NCBI GenBank assembly: GCA_024741835.1
Contig: JAENRP010000050.1
Coordinates: forward strand, 163,569-205,258
Source of the DNA: Diplocarpon mali
Taxonomy: Eukaryota > Ascomycota > Leotiomycetes > Helotiales > Drepanopezizaceae
Direction of reading: 5' to 3'
DNA length: 41,690 nt
Shown here in pieces: positions 20,563 through 33,340 of the stretch (position 1 is its first letter; each line of letters begins with the position of its first letter). A program made the position numbers and the translations under genes. The notes beneath the pieces were generated by a model. It worked only from the letters and a program-made list of their open reading frames with translations. It did not search any database and was not told the origin of the DNA.

Positions 20563-23500
20563 TCATGCAAAAAACCACCCACCCCTCTCCCAGTGGCCTG
20601 GTACATACATGACGTCTCTCTTCAGATCCGTGTATGTGATTCCTCGGAGCAGGAAATCGAGGCGACTGAAGTCGATCGGTTTGAGGATCCAGGCATCGAA
20701 ACTAGATCGATTAGAATCAAAAAATCCCGAGGATGACTGAGTTGTTGGGAGAGGAGTGGGAGAGCACGCACCCGCTTTGAATATAATGAAACCTCAAATC
20801 TTCCGAGAGCGAGGCCGAGACAGCAATAATCGGCACCCTGGTCTTGAAACTGCCCAACTCCTCCAGCTTGCTCTCGTGCTCCCTGATCATCTTCGTCGAT
20901 ACCAACCCATCAACCAGCGGCATCTGGATATCCATCAGTATCACGTCAACGCCACCTGGGTTTAGCGCGAAGTGGTCGTGGCACTCTTGTCCGTCGTTTA
21001 CATGCTGGACATAGTGACCTGCTTTCGCGAGTCTTCTCGTCAGGAGTCTGGCGTTGATAGGATTATCTTCTGCGATGAGCACGGATAGGATTGCTCTCGG
21101 GAGTCCGTTCCGTTCGCACATGTTGGGGAATGGGTATGTCGATTCCCGAGGATGATCAGGACTGGATGAGGTACCACCACTGTGGCTTTCGGGCGACGCC
21201 GTATTCGGATTCTTTTCCTGCCGTGATGGTAATATGATCTTCTCAAGCAGAGCAGTCGGCGCGGCGTCCTGCAGCTGTCTTTCGGTTTCCTCGAGTGAGG
21301 AGGGTATCAAGACCGGCGCACTGCTCGTATCAGACATCGCTCTGAGCATAGGGTTTACCTTGGGGTCGAAGGGTGGCGGGTCTACGGCGGGCGCGATCTC
21401 TGCATGGTCGAAGAGGAGTTCGATCCCAAAGATCGTGCCTTTACCTAGCTCGCTTTGGACCCGGATTTGACCTTTCATGTTCTTGATATAGCGGGCCACG
21501 ACCGCGAGTCCGACACCCAGAGATTGATCTTCGGTGACATTTGATGAGGTCGTGTCGCCGGAGAGATTGTCTTCGTCGATGACTTGCTCAAATTCTTGGA
21601 ATAGTTCCTGTGAAACCTTTAGTAGAGGCTCGACACACGAGGAGCAGGGGATCATCACTTACATCTAGTTGGCTTTCTGACATGCCGATACCACAATCTT
21701 GAACAGTTATACCAACCACTGAACTATTATCCTTCGTACGGATAGGACGAATGTCAACTCTAATCCCGCCCTCAATCGAATGCTGGAAAGCGTTGCTTAC
21801 AACGTTCGACAGCACCTGCCGAAGTCGAGAAGCGTCCCCCTTCACCATTTCTGGGATACCCTGATGCGTTGATACCGTCAGATCCAAGCTCTTCCTCATA
21901 GCCTCCTTCCTAAACTGAGTGATCACATCCGAGACGGTGACTCCGAGATCAAAAACCTCATCCGGAGAATTTATCGGGCCATCCTCCGCTCTGGTGAGAT
22001 TCAGAAGGTCATCAATGACATAGACGAGGGATCTGGAGGCTTTGTGGGCCTTGTTCAGGTTATCCCTCGTTGAGGCGTCGAGCGGGTTCTCCAGAGCCAT
22101 CTCGAGGTAGTTGACGATAGCGTTCAGCGGTGTGCGGACCTCGTGTGACGAATTGCGGATGAGCAGTTTCGTCATGCGGTTGTTTTGGCCTGCTGCATCT
22201 TTCTGTCGCCAGATCTCGATAAACCTACCGTACAATAGGCTGAGAATTGACGCTGTCTCCATTTGATCATCCGTCCAGTCTCTGCTCAACCCAGTCACAG
22301 TCTCCGTCCAGCGCTTGAAACTCATTCTGGGCTCCAAGTATTCGGTGCCCACCCGCTTGATCTTCTCGTACGGGTTTCCGGCCCATCTGATTTCGCGTAG
22401 CTGGCCTTTGCGAAAGAATACCATAAAATCATTACCCCAGACGTTCAGAGGGATGACCAAACATCCGGATATAATATGGATACCTGGTTCCACATTAGAC
22501 CGACTCTAAGTATAACATTCTTTAACGTGATTCTTTGGACACGCCTTTGCCACGACTCTAGAGAGACAGCTCTTACCTAGTGGAAACTTGAGGTCTGGAA
22601 AATCTGCATTAACATTTTGCGAAGCCAGCACAGTCGTAGACCTCAGATGCTGCAAGTACGCCAAAATCGCCAGCGCCTCTCTGTACGGATCTAACTTTCC
22701 AATAGCTCTCGCCTCATCATGAATACTAAGCAGCCCGAAATCCGCATTGAAGACTCGCAGTAGATCCGCCGAGGAAGCAGCTATAAAACCTGCGGGGTTC
22801 TGCGTCGGCGGAGTCCGAGCAGGTGGTTTCCTCGCTTCGAGCCGCTGCATCATGAGGAGGCGCTGGATGTTGGTGGCGGCGCATTCGCCGATGTTACGGC
22901 AGAGCTCACGGACAGGAAGAGGGATTTGGATGCCGAAGTCGCCATAGCCGTGGCAGGCTACAAGACCCCAGAGGTCGTCGTCTATGACAATCGAGACGGA
23001 CACTAGAGGTTGTCAAGTTAGTTTACAGCTCAGGGGGGATAGGGATAGCAGGTACGATTCGGGCGATGAGATATAGCTAATAGGAAAGACAACACATATC
23101 GGGAATGCTTTTACTTGATGATCGAACTCCCATATTGCTTAGGTATTTGAGATGAATCGGAGACATTGCCCTTAGGTAGGAGTGGCTCAGATCGAGAGGA
23201 GTTGCAAACGCAGCTACATCGCGACAGACCTGAGTAGTTAGCTACTGGCCCAGAGTTCGCACACCGACGCGGAAGTCATAATGGGATCATGGGGTAATCC
23301 ACACCAGGCGGGCAGTCTCCGCATCTCGATCATACAGAACACGAATCCGGTTGATCTTGTAGAGCGCACGGGCTTGCTGCGGGATGTCACTAGCAGGAAA
23401 ATGAAGGCCTGGCGATTGATAAGCGATGTTGAGCGTGATAACCACCTCACTCTTTACCTCTGAAGAGATCCAAGCTCGCTTGCGGGTTCACAAACTCTGC

Positions 23501-24733
23501 TTGAACGCAACCGTTCTTGTTGGTGTCGAAACGGTAGAACATCACCCGATGGAAGCCTGTGAGCTCCGAGACAATACCAACCACCAGATCGAGAACCTGC
23601 TGCACAGACTTGGCACCCGAGAGTTGCTTCTGGGCCTGTATCACGGCAGTGAACAGATTCATGGGCGAGAGGCCCGGCGGCTTCTTGCGGCGCGCAATCT
23701 GTAGGAATCTCAGCGGTGCGCTTTCGCGGCTCGTACTCTTGATCAATTCCTCGGGATGAACCTCGATATCGACGGTTTGGATGGGAGCTTTCGGGAGGCG
23801 GGTGTTGGCAAATTGCTCCATTAGATGGGACTCGTCGGAATACTCTTCAAATTCCAAGATTACGAGATCAGTCGTGCCTTTGGAGATGTGGAGAGCACAC
23901 CACAGCTGCTTGGATGCGCCGCTTGGCACGCTTAACGTCACGGCGAAGATATCTAGGTGCGTATCCTCTGCCTTCTTGGTGGCGGATGCCTCGCTGAGGG
24001 CATACTCGATGCGCGCAACCATGTCTTCGTGGGACTCGGCGTCGAGGATGTCGAGGAAGGAGTTCATGGTGAAAAGCTCCTCGGTGCTGTAACCCAACAG
24101 CAGCCTCGAGTTCTCGCTCACGATGCGGACCTCGAGACTTCCGTCCTCGATATACTTCAGCGCAAGCAGGACTCCGTATTGCTGAACGGCTCCTGGAGTA
24201 TGGATTGGCTCGTCTTCACATCGGTGGAATTTCTGCTGCGAGGGATCCGAGACAATGCCTGGCATGACGCCCGGCGGGCCTGACGAGGCGGGGACCATCT
24301 GCGTCCGCTCTGTCCTCCGTCTCCGTCTCCGTCGCTGGCTGGTCTCGCTGTCACTGGCACTCGAGACGTCATCGTGAAATTGGGGCGATAGCCTCCGGAG
24401 AGCATGTTCTGGAGGCACAGGCGGATATGGTGGCGGGAGGTATGGCGGTGCGATGGTGGTGGCTCCCTGGCCCGAAGCCTCCGCCGCCTCGACATCAGCT
24501 TCGCTCTGCGCAACTCTGTGCGTTTGCTGCTCCTGCGAGTCAGCTCTGACGGGCCGCTGTACAGAGTCCGTACGCGCACTCGACGGGGGCTGTGGTGCTT
24601 CCACCGGCTCCAGCATTATCGGTGCCAGCTTCGCCGCATCGCCCACGAGATTGCGGATGGGGAAGATTCGCTCGACGGCGAAGTCCTCGGACGACAAGAA
24701 GATCACAGGCTTCGGCGGGCCCTGGTTCGTCAT
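20563..24733 (-). CDS. fphA: Fungal phytochrome, hybrid histidine kinase
   Basis: Red/far-red photoreceptor that binds biliverdin and signals through an attached histidine kinase and receiver. Predicted exons are 24733-23458, 23408-23305, 23229-23115, 23002-22577, 22483-21663, 21607-20772 and 20701-20563, giving 1238 residues. Order: a ~165-residue low-complexity N-terminal extension with seven consecutive Arg; PAS domain with candidate chromophore Cys172 in RCEDEPIHTPGAVQQYG; GAF with GLHFPASDIPQQARALY and KINRIRVLYDRD; PHY domain; kinase with phospho-acceptor His754 in SSHEVRTPLNA, N-box, DCGIGM and GVGLAVV; receiver with phospho-acceptor Asp1140 in DVILMDIQMP; and a C-terminal tail ending VPGHWERGGWFFA. 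All six introns (49-112 bp) restore the family sequence. No key residue is missing, so it should be functional. Its upstream region has a 12-bp minisatellite. Confidence 0.94.
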
Positions 24734-26038
24734 TGTCTAGCATGTTTGACGGGTGGTGGGAGTTGGCCGTAGGGGGCTACACATCTCCTGGGGGCCAGGG
24801 CCGGAGAGAGCAGCAGATGCGATTCACTACGCGGTCGCTTGACAGCGGCAAGGTGAGGTGAGATGAGGTGAGCTCGAACCTGCGCTTGAGCCGGAGCTGG
24901 ATCGTGCAGCTTTATCGAAGTGCAGGAGGTGTAGGTGTAGACGTAGGTGTAGACGTAGGTGTAGACGTAGGTGTAGACGTAGGTGTAGATGTAGGTGCAG
25001 TGGAAATTTTGCCGTGCTGCGTCGAAGTCGGACGGGGCAAAATACCTTTCCCCTTCCACCTTGCAAGCCCAGGCTGAGATGTGAGGCCGAGATCTCCCCA
25101 GCGCAGGCCAGCCGCTTTCTCGCTAGCAGACGAGAATTGTCAGATTTGCATGCGGTGGATCGTGTTGCGTAGCAGCGACTCGTGGGCAGCGCGCCAATAC
25201 TCGGTCGCAAGGAAAAAGAAAGCCTTGGTTTGTAGCCGAGTAGACTGCGGATACTGTGGGCACGATACTCTACTGCACCGTCGCGCAGGGCAATTCTCCA
25301 AGGCACGTCTCAGGTAGATCGCCAGCGCCATTCCAACGAGGCTCTTCAGTGCAATCGACGAAGCAAACGGCCGGCGACGGGGTCGCATAGCGGCAGATGT
25401 AGAGAGATGAAATCAAATCAGCAAGACGGCATGGCATGCCATGGCTTGTACCAACCAGCAAAGGGGCGAATGGTGTTTTCTGCAGCACTGCGAACAACAG
25501 CATAACCACCAACTATACCTTAGGCACTGGTGGACTGTTCGTGGGATGACAATCAGCAGACAGCGACGCAGCACAAGTGGCTTCTACTCTTCCATCGGTG
25601 CCAATAGTCGGGAGTAGACTTACGACTTTGGATATGAGGATCACTCCGACCATTTACCAAGTATTCGAATCTTGACCCTTGAGGCTGTGTTCTGTGTAGA
25701 GCTGGGGGGTCATGCAGGACTTGCCCCTGTAACATGGGGTTCGGGCAGGGTGTGAGTACATACCTACACTACTCGGTACCTATAGGTACAGTAAAGTACC
25801 CGTGCGCGAGTAGGGAATCCTGTGGAGCTATCATGCCTTGTAATTTTGACAAGGAATAGAGAATGAGTCGGGAATCATGATCGTCTTCTCTCTTCTATAT
25901 GCCTGGATCTGCACCGTTCTATGCCCTTTGCCCACCCTTCTGATGATCACCGGTTTCAAAAATTATCTCTGGCTGTAAAGCCATACATAGCCGGAATAGA
26001 TTATTACACCTGCAGCCCATCCTATCTACGGTTAAAGT
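24734..26038. other. Intergenic region upstream of the phytochrome gene
   Basis: About 1.3 kb between the phytochrome start codon and the ABC transporter stop, both genes on the minus strand. It must contain the phytochrome promoter and leader and the transporter 3' end. Apart from the 12-bp minisatellite listed separately I see no gene; short open frames (for example 25140-25388, 25270-25512) have no recognisable content. Confidence 0.55.
24928..25000. repeat. 12-bp minisatellite GTGTAGACGTAG
   Basis: About six copies of GTGTAGACGTAG in a row, the first and last slightly changed. It lies roughly 200-270 bp upstream of the phytochrome start codon, so it is probably in the promoter or transcribed leader. 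Each unit carries an ACGT core. Whether that matters for regulation is unknown. Confidence 0.85.
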
Positions 26039-29000
26039 TCAAGTACCTCGACTAGTTTTCACAATTAGCAATGGTTCTTGCACAAGAGAGAGAAGGACGC
26101 TTACGCCTAGGAACAAAAGCACCAAGTTACTCCCCACAAATGCAATCAAGATTCCCAAGTCCCTCCACCGATTGTCAAACCGAAAGCCAAGCCCAGAGTA
26201 AAACTGGTCGCCGACCTTGTATGCACAGTACTCGCATGCACTCGTCACATTACTGACGATGTACCCCGGCCCACCGGCAGCGAAGAAATCGCTCATGTAC
26301 TCCCCGCAGTTCTGGCCGCTGGGAGACGGGAAACGGTTGAGCTCGCTGTCGGTACATATCACCGTGCGATCGTGTAATTCGGTGACAACCATTCCGCCGA
26401 TGAGTCGAGTGAATGGATCGAGTTGGTAGAGCCACGCGCGCCAGAACTTAGGTATTTGGGGCTTGGGAATAGTGACACCACAGAAAAGCGCGAATGTGAT
26501 GATAATGAAGGGGTTCAGCAGCGCGGAGATGAATGGGGACGGTGTGATTGCCGCGACCATCTGGCCAAGGGTTACGGAGAAGAGTTCTGTGATGAGTATC
26601 ATGAAGAATTGGTAGCCGGCTCGAGAGCTGGAGCTCTGAAAGCCGGGCATGTAGTAGATGGGAAGGAAGAATCCGACAGCGCAGATAATACTGTATGGCA
26701 TCTCGGCTACGACGAGCGAAGAAGCGAAAGCGAACTGCCCGTACATCTTCGAGGATGCCTCGCGATAGAAGATCATGCGCGACATGGCGTATTTGGGCTC
26801 AACTTGCGCGAGGATCAGAGCAGGGAGCACAGTGACTTGGAAGATGACGAAGACCCTGTATTGCAGCGACTGTCTGGAGTCGTCCAGGTTGAGGTAGGCG
26901 AGGCCGGTGAGGATCGCTATAATAACGTGGTTAAAGAGACGTGTAAACCCGTAGTTGGGAGATCGCCAGAAAGAAAGGTTGGTGCGCTTCTGCACGATTT
27001 TGAGTTGATGGGTGAGAGGAGTTGCGAATTCCCGCTCATCATTCTTGACGTGGGCGCCGGCTTCTGATAGGCGCTTAGCTTTCATCTGGGAGATACGGTC
27101 TTTGATGTTAGCTAGTTCGGGGGAGTCGGCAAATATCTCGGCCCAGTCTCTGTCTCCAACCCGGGCTGCTTGACCGGCCCCTATGGCGTCCAGCATGTAC
27201 TCTGCAGGATTAGCATCGCGAGGACACTCGGCGCCGTGCTTACGCAGGTAGTCGATCAAGACACAGGCGTCCTTGCCGATTTCCCCGAAATACACAGTTT
27301 GGCCTCCTCGTTGCAACAATAGCAGCCGATCAAAGTTCTCAAACAGAGCCGCGTTAGGTTGATGAATCGTACATAAGATAGCTTGACCAGCACCCGCGAG
27401 CTTCTTCAAGAATCTCACAATGTTGAACGCAGACTGCGAATCAAGACCAGAGGTAGGCTCATCCAAAAAGAGAAGAAGCTCAGGCTTCGCAGCAAGCTCA
27501 ACACCGATGGTAACACGTTTCCGTTGCTCGACTGCAAGGCCAGATTCCGGGTCTCCGATGATTGCGTCAGCTATATTTTCCATCTCAAGGAGACTGAGGA
27601 CTTCTTCAACGTATGCATATTTCTCGGCTCGGGGCACGTCGAAAGGCTGGCGGAGATCGGCTGAGAAGCGGAGAGCTTCGCGGACTGTCTGCGTCGGTTC
27701 GTGGACATCCAACTGTTCTGCGTATGATGTTCCTCGTTGAAAGGCTTTGCCAGGCGCAATACCGTCAACTAGCACATCGCCGGTGATGACTCCGATATTC
27801 TTTCGAGCGGCAAGGACATCGAGAAGTGTGGTTTTGCCAGCACCACTAGAGCCCATTAAAGCTGTGAGTTCACCGGGTTGAACATAGCCATAGATATTAT
27901 TGAGGAGACGCAGTTGTCCTGAAGGAGTCGGCACATCATAGTTGAGACCTTCCCAGGTAAGGACGGCTTTGGAAGTGATGTTGATGTCTGATCCCTTGGC
28001 TTCACCCTTGGTAGCACGTCGCTGGTCGCGCTTGGCGATCAGCGCTGCGTTAAGCTTTTCTCGCTCGTTGTTAGGCTTTTGAAATACCTTAGCCGTATTC
28101 CCGCCAGCTCCGAACGTAAGCCATTCTCCCAGTGTAGCATTGGTGATCAAGAAGGCCACAATCAGAGCAATGATGATACCGAAATTTCTCCACAGATCAG
28201 AAGGGTTGTATGAGAAGCCGTCAACGATGTATGCCGACCCAGAAACTCGGTCAGTTCCAGCTACACTTCCGGCAAGTGTGCAGACTTGATTCTCCATATT
28301 ATCGTATCCAGGCCCAGATGGGATCAGAGACTCGCCAGTGCAGGTAAGATCGATACGGCCAAACTCATTCTCCATCAACGCAGAAAACCCTAGACCAAGA
28401 GCGTTGATCCAGTAAATCCAACGAATCCACACCTTCTCAGATTGATATTGGATGATATATCCGGATGTGATGACAAAGAGCGTGATTATGGTAGCTGCGA
28501 ACTTGATCGCGTAATCGAAATCCGGACAGAAGCACCCGACTGTCCTGAAGAACAGAGTCATAGCCAAGTACCCACTAACTATAACCAAGTAGAAAGTGAA
28601 GAAAGCGCCGACGTCTCGCACGAGCCCGCACATGAAGTAGACGATAATCGAGAAAATCAAGATCTGGGCAGCGGAAAATACCAAATCGACAATAATCTGC
28701 GCAATCCAAAGAGCAGAAGGTCGGTGAAAGGTGTATGCTTTGTGCTTGTTGACAATCGGTCGACCAATCATAGTACTCGCTAATTCTGAAAAGGCCTGGA
28801 ATGCATTGAACAGCAGACTGATGAAGAGGAGCCCACCGCGTGTAAACGCACCGGCAGAGGTTGTCGGTAGATCCAGCCAGACAGTACCAAGCACAATTGC
28901 AATGACGATACTAGTAATCCAACTGACAACCAGAGAAAACTTGTCTTGCCATTTGATGAGATATTGACGCTGCATTAGAGCCCAGATTTGCAAGAAGAAC

Positions 29001-30592
29001 GAGATGCTATAGACAGATTTGGACGCTCCCTTGCGCTTGCTATCGTGCACTGCAGCCTTGAAATCTTCTTGGCGTTGCTTGTCTTCTGCAAGCAACTGAC
29101 GGTACTGCGCCATTTCCTCGCCAAGCCTCGTCGCGAATTTTGATTTACTGAATGCTTCGGCCAGGGTCTCGGGGCTGTGAGGAGCATTCTCGGATGACCT
29201 GCCTTCGTCATACTCTCGTTCGAACTGGTCGGTACATCCAGTCAAGAAATCGGGCGAGGTCTGTCGAGGCTTCTCCTTAAATCCGAGGCTTTCAAAGTAA
29301 GCTCTCGCTTCGTTCGCTGGGCCAAAATAGACTTCCCTCCCATCGTCGATCACAAGAACCTTGTCGAATTGCTTATAGATATTCTCACTAGCTTGGTACA
29401 GAGAAACAAAAGTCGTCGTCTTGTAGATGTTTGTCATGACTCGGAGAGATTTGACGTAGTCGAGAGCAGTTGACGCATCCAAGCCACGAGTAGAATTGTC
29501 CCACGCGCAAACCGTGGCAGCAGTGACCATCATTTCGGCAATCGAGACTCGCTTTCGCTCTCCTCCAGACACACCCCTGACAAACGGGTTTCCCACGATA
29601 GTGTTTCGCGTATGCTCAATGTTAAACATCTTCAGGAGAGTCGTAATAACCTTGTCCTTGAAGTCTTCTTTTGACATTCCATGAGGACGCTTGCCTGGAG
29701 TTTTCGTGTCCAAAGCAAAACCCAAGGTTTGGCCTACAGTTAAAGTGGGGTGGTGGACATCATCTTCCTGGTTGTAGACAGCTTCTCCCCGGTACTGCTT
29801 CGCGAATGTCGCGGCATCGAATGGGCCGTATAGCACCTCGCCGTCTATGCCGGAATATCCAAAGCGTTGGTTCGCAATGACCTTCAAAAAGGTTGTACAT
29901 CCAGAGCCGGGTCTTCCCAGCACGAGGACCATTTCACCTGGATGTACAAGTCCACGGAAATCCTTTAATATGTTGACTTCCCTGCCTTTCTTGCCCACAC
30001 CGAAAACGTGCATCACGGTCTCAACGACATTGAAGAATGATACAAAAGCATCTGGGAACGTCTTCACATAGTTTGTCACTCCACCTTGTCCAGAGACTGT
30101 CAGGTTATCCCAAATGACCCCGATGTGTTTCGGTCGAATACCGGTTTCCTGTTCTGCCTGCACAGTTTTAGCCTTTTGTCCATTTCACGTTTGTGTGCGG
30201 GGCTGCTTTTATGCTGTACGACTTACTTTGTGATTTCCATGCAGTGTCGCCTCCAAATCGAACTGTTCCTCTTCGGTGCTCAAATCCTCCGAGGCTTGCT
30301 TCTCAACATCTTTCTCGTCAACTACCTTTTTCGATCGTTTCGATTGCGTACGCGACAGCCTCCTGCTAGACTGGCTGATCCCCGAGAGCTCCCTCTGCAG
30401 AGTCGCGAACTCCGCTTCGGCACCCTTCACGTTGACTCCGGTGCTGGTGCTCGCGAAGCCATTAGGATTAGCGCGTCTCGCGTTTTCCCTTTGGACTTCT
30501 GGGTTGACTGCTGTATCGGTTGACGTTCGCGCAGTGTTGTTCGAAGGCTCGGAGGGTGTTTCCTCCAGGGCCTTGGAAGTCTGCTGAGACAT
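26039..30592 (-). CDS. PDR-type ABC-G multidrug transporter, full length
   Basis: Plasma-membrane efflux pump of the fungal PDR/CDR group, which exports azoles, plant defence compounds and other toxicants. Exons 30592-30227 and 30157-26039, joined over a 69-bp phase-0 intron (GTAAGT...TGTGCAG), give 1494 residues, the normal size. Layout is (NBD-TMD) twice. The first NBD has the PDR-type Walker A GRPGSGCTTF (from about residue 203), signature VSGGERKRVS (about 318) and the altered Walker B WDNSTRGLD. The second NBD has normal Walker A GSSGAGKTT and Walker B LLFLDEPTSGLDSQ but the degenerate signature LAVEQRKRVT. This asymmetry is typical of the family, with one working ATP site. Each TMD has the usual run of about six hydrophobic segments. 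The N-terminal ~120 residues are polar and probably cytosolic. It is intact; substrate unknown. Confidence 0.95.
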
Positions 30593-32199
30593 GAAGACGT
30601 CCCTGTCTAAGGGCTCGCAAAATTCTATTCTGAGTTGACAGTCGAGGGTAGGTGAGCTGGTGGAGACCGAAGATAAATACGGATTGACAAGTCCGGGGGT
30701 TCAAGAGGGACTTGGAAATTGGTAACGGAACGACCTCGGAAACCAAGGAGCAAAATTTTAACGCAAAAGACGAGAAAAGTGATGTGATGACGTGCACCGG
30801 CGCAATCTGGAGATGAATACGGAGATAATCGTGCAGCGGTTATCTTCGGCTCCCTGTTTACTTAGTGCCAATCCTGATTCCCCGCAAGTCAACAAGGACA
30901 TAAGGTGGGAAGAATTTTCAAGAATTAATCGCCGCCGGGTCAGGATACTTTGAAACAATACTATGCTTAAGAAATCGCTTGTGTTAATTACTATGAAAAC
31001 GCGGAAGGGCCTATAAGCAGCTAACGTCTGGGTTCTCCGGCCCCCTTTGTTGACATGAGGTAGAAGATAGTCACCGTTTTTGTATTAAATGTCCTCGCAG
31101 GGAAGTGCCTGCTTTGTCTATGAACTTCGGGGTTAAGACGGATTTCTCATACATGTGGGTCTAGGATGTGTGACCCTTGTTGACTTCGGAACTTATGATT
31201 CGCCACATGGTAGCTGTGGCGACGTTGGAGATCTGAGATCCACACGATAGAGCCCTGGTTACGTGCCTTGCGCGATTCATTGCATCGGCCTCCTGCGTAT
31301 TGATTATGACTCAGCACTCGGCTTCTCATCAACAAAGTTCGACCGAGAAAGATATCGGTATCGTCGATCGAAGATCCCGTAACATTACGAGCGGAATGAG
31401 CGAGCCCGGATAAGACATTTCAAATTGATTCGAATTGAGATGTCTTGACCAAGAGTCTTGCCAACGCCAACGGCAATCGTAGGTTTTTCTTGTATCCATC
31501 AGTCGGGGCTATGTCGAAAAACAGCCAAGGCAAATTTCTCGTGTGAAGACGTCGGGCTTTCTACGTCCCCTGTACGAGTAGTTCGGGACAAGGATCTCGG
31601 GGCCGGGCTAAGCCAACGTTGGTATCACGGCCTGCTTGGTCCGGGATGTCTCTTGGCGAATGGCAAACACAGGAGTCGGAGTTTTTGACTTGCGATTTTC
31701 GGAAAACCGAGTTAGGTGAAATGCAAGTACTCGTATCGAAGATTATTATGCAGTCGCACCATGACTTACAGAAACCGAAGATTTTCGAAAGCTGGAGAGT
31801 GCTAGAATAGAGTTCCTACAGCTACGCTATGTCTTATAATCTTATAATCTGATTGATTTAAATTCCTGGATATCCACCTGATACCCATACTGCGTTCAAC
31901 CCGGGTGTACCCACGCCACCGGTATCTGTTCCCATCAGAGTAGTAGCCTTAAGCCGCCATTCCTCATTTACGTGATGAAAGGGGGGTATCTCGCCTATGC
32001 CAGGGTGCGTTTAGTCCGGAGCTGAAAGTTGGAAAACTGCGTTTTCGAAAGATATTTTACAATAATCAAGCGTGTTTTCTTTCTTTTTCTGTGCCATATT
32101 TATTCTAAACTATAGAGCACGAGCAGGAAATGCTATAGTCGGCCTGGGTATGAGGAGAAACTAGTACAAAAACTCAATGAATTTAATATTTAGCCTATT
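30593..32199. other. Intergenic region upstream of the ABC transporter
   Basis: About 1.6 kb. The first few hundred bases must hold the transporter promoter. Beyond roughly 31.8 kb the sequence becomes AT-rich. The frame at 31458-31688 on the plus strand has no recognisable content, and I see no gene. Confidence 0.5.
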
Positions 32200-33340
32200 A
32201 TCTTTACAGGGGACCCTAATTCTTTACAAAAGGTCCAACCTTTAACTTGGTTACAGCTATTCCCTCCAGGTCATAGGTAAGCTCATTCTCGAGAAGGCGC
32301 TTAGATAAATATAGTCGCTTTAGGTTCCATATGTTAGGATAATTATCCTTTGCTAATAGCAGCTATTCAATTGATTAAAAAAGAGTCTTCCTAGTTAGCA
32401 GCAGCTGTAAATTGAAACCATTCTTATTAACTGTTAGTTTTAAGGACAAATCTTTGAAGCTGAGGCTAAGTCTTTAAAAAGTCTCTTTTTCAAGTTCCTC
32501 CCCTTTTCCTTACTTATAATAACCCGCCTAATTTCCATTTACATATATTTTCAAGCCCTTCCTCTAATTATGTGTATATATTCAAACAATCCTATAGTAC
32601 GTATGTAGAGGTCAAATGTAGAGGGTATTAAAAAAAGAAGTAGTAAAAGTGTTTTATTTTAAAGCTTTTGATTTTATTTTAAAGCTTTTGAAAATTTCTG
32701 ACTTTATTCGACTTGGGGTTTCTGTTGCGCAGTGAGGAGCCTGAGGCTCTAAGAACTTGCTTATGTATTAGCCCCTGAAGTGGCCCATGGAGCAACCCTA
32801 CTTAGGGAGCTCAGTTGTATAGTTGGATTGAAATTTACAAGCTCCTGCTCACCACTTGGAGGAACCCTTAGATTTACAGCTCGTCAGTCTCATATTTCGC
32901 AGTTAAAAGGACTTAACCTTGGCTCGGCAGCCTCTTTACAAGAATCTGCAGGTTCGTAGGGGATACCACATATAGGTGTTGAGTCGTCGTCTCCCTGAAA
33001 AATGTAATATTAAATACTTGCAGGGCTAAAATCTATAAGAAGCTGTACATATATGCCAAACTCTATCCACTGATTGAGAGTCATGCTATTTGCTATAGAG
33101 TACTATTCTAATTTTCAGACTTGTTTTCAAAATACCTTATGTATAGAGTATGAAGCTCTTGCCCAGGAGAATAACTAAGCATTTAGGGAGAGTATGTTTT
33201 CCAGCTTCATAAGCGGGGTCGGGATAAAATCGGCTAAATTTACTTGGAGCTACAGAGAGATTGGTAATAGTGCCAAGCTTTACTCCTCTTCCGATTAGCA
33301 GTAGCTAAGCTTCAATCTTGTATCAATCTAACTTTGAATA
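32200..33340 (-). pseudogene. AT-rich relic of a leucine-rich protein gene (possibly F-box/LRR-like)
   Basis: Read on the minus strand, short blocks still look like protein but are broken by TAA/TAG stops and frame changes. Examples are LLLIGRGVKLGTITNLSVAP near 33290-33220, MRLTSCKSKGSSKW near 32890-32850, and LLLAKDNYPNIWNLKRLYLS near 32355-32295. Several stops stand where Gln would fit (CAA/CAG to TAA/TAG), as RIP would produce. The spacing of Leu-rich blocks resembles fungal F-box/LRR proteins, but I could not fix a family. It may also be part of a degraded mobile element. Confidence 0.35.
32652..32691. repeat. Perfect 20-bp tandem duplication
   Basis: TTTTATTTTAAAGCTTTTGA occurs twice head to tail. 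It lies inside the AT-rich relic region and is probably a simple slippage product. Confidence 0.9.

Noticed and set aside
26423..27067. 214-codon plus-strand frame opposite the ABC transporter
   Set aside because: It is the antisense shadow of a strongly supported gene.
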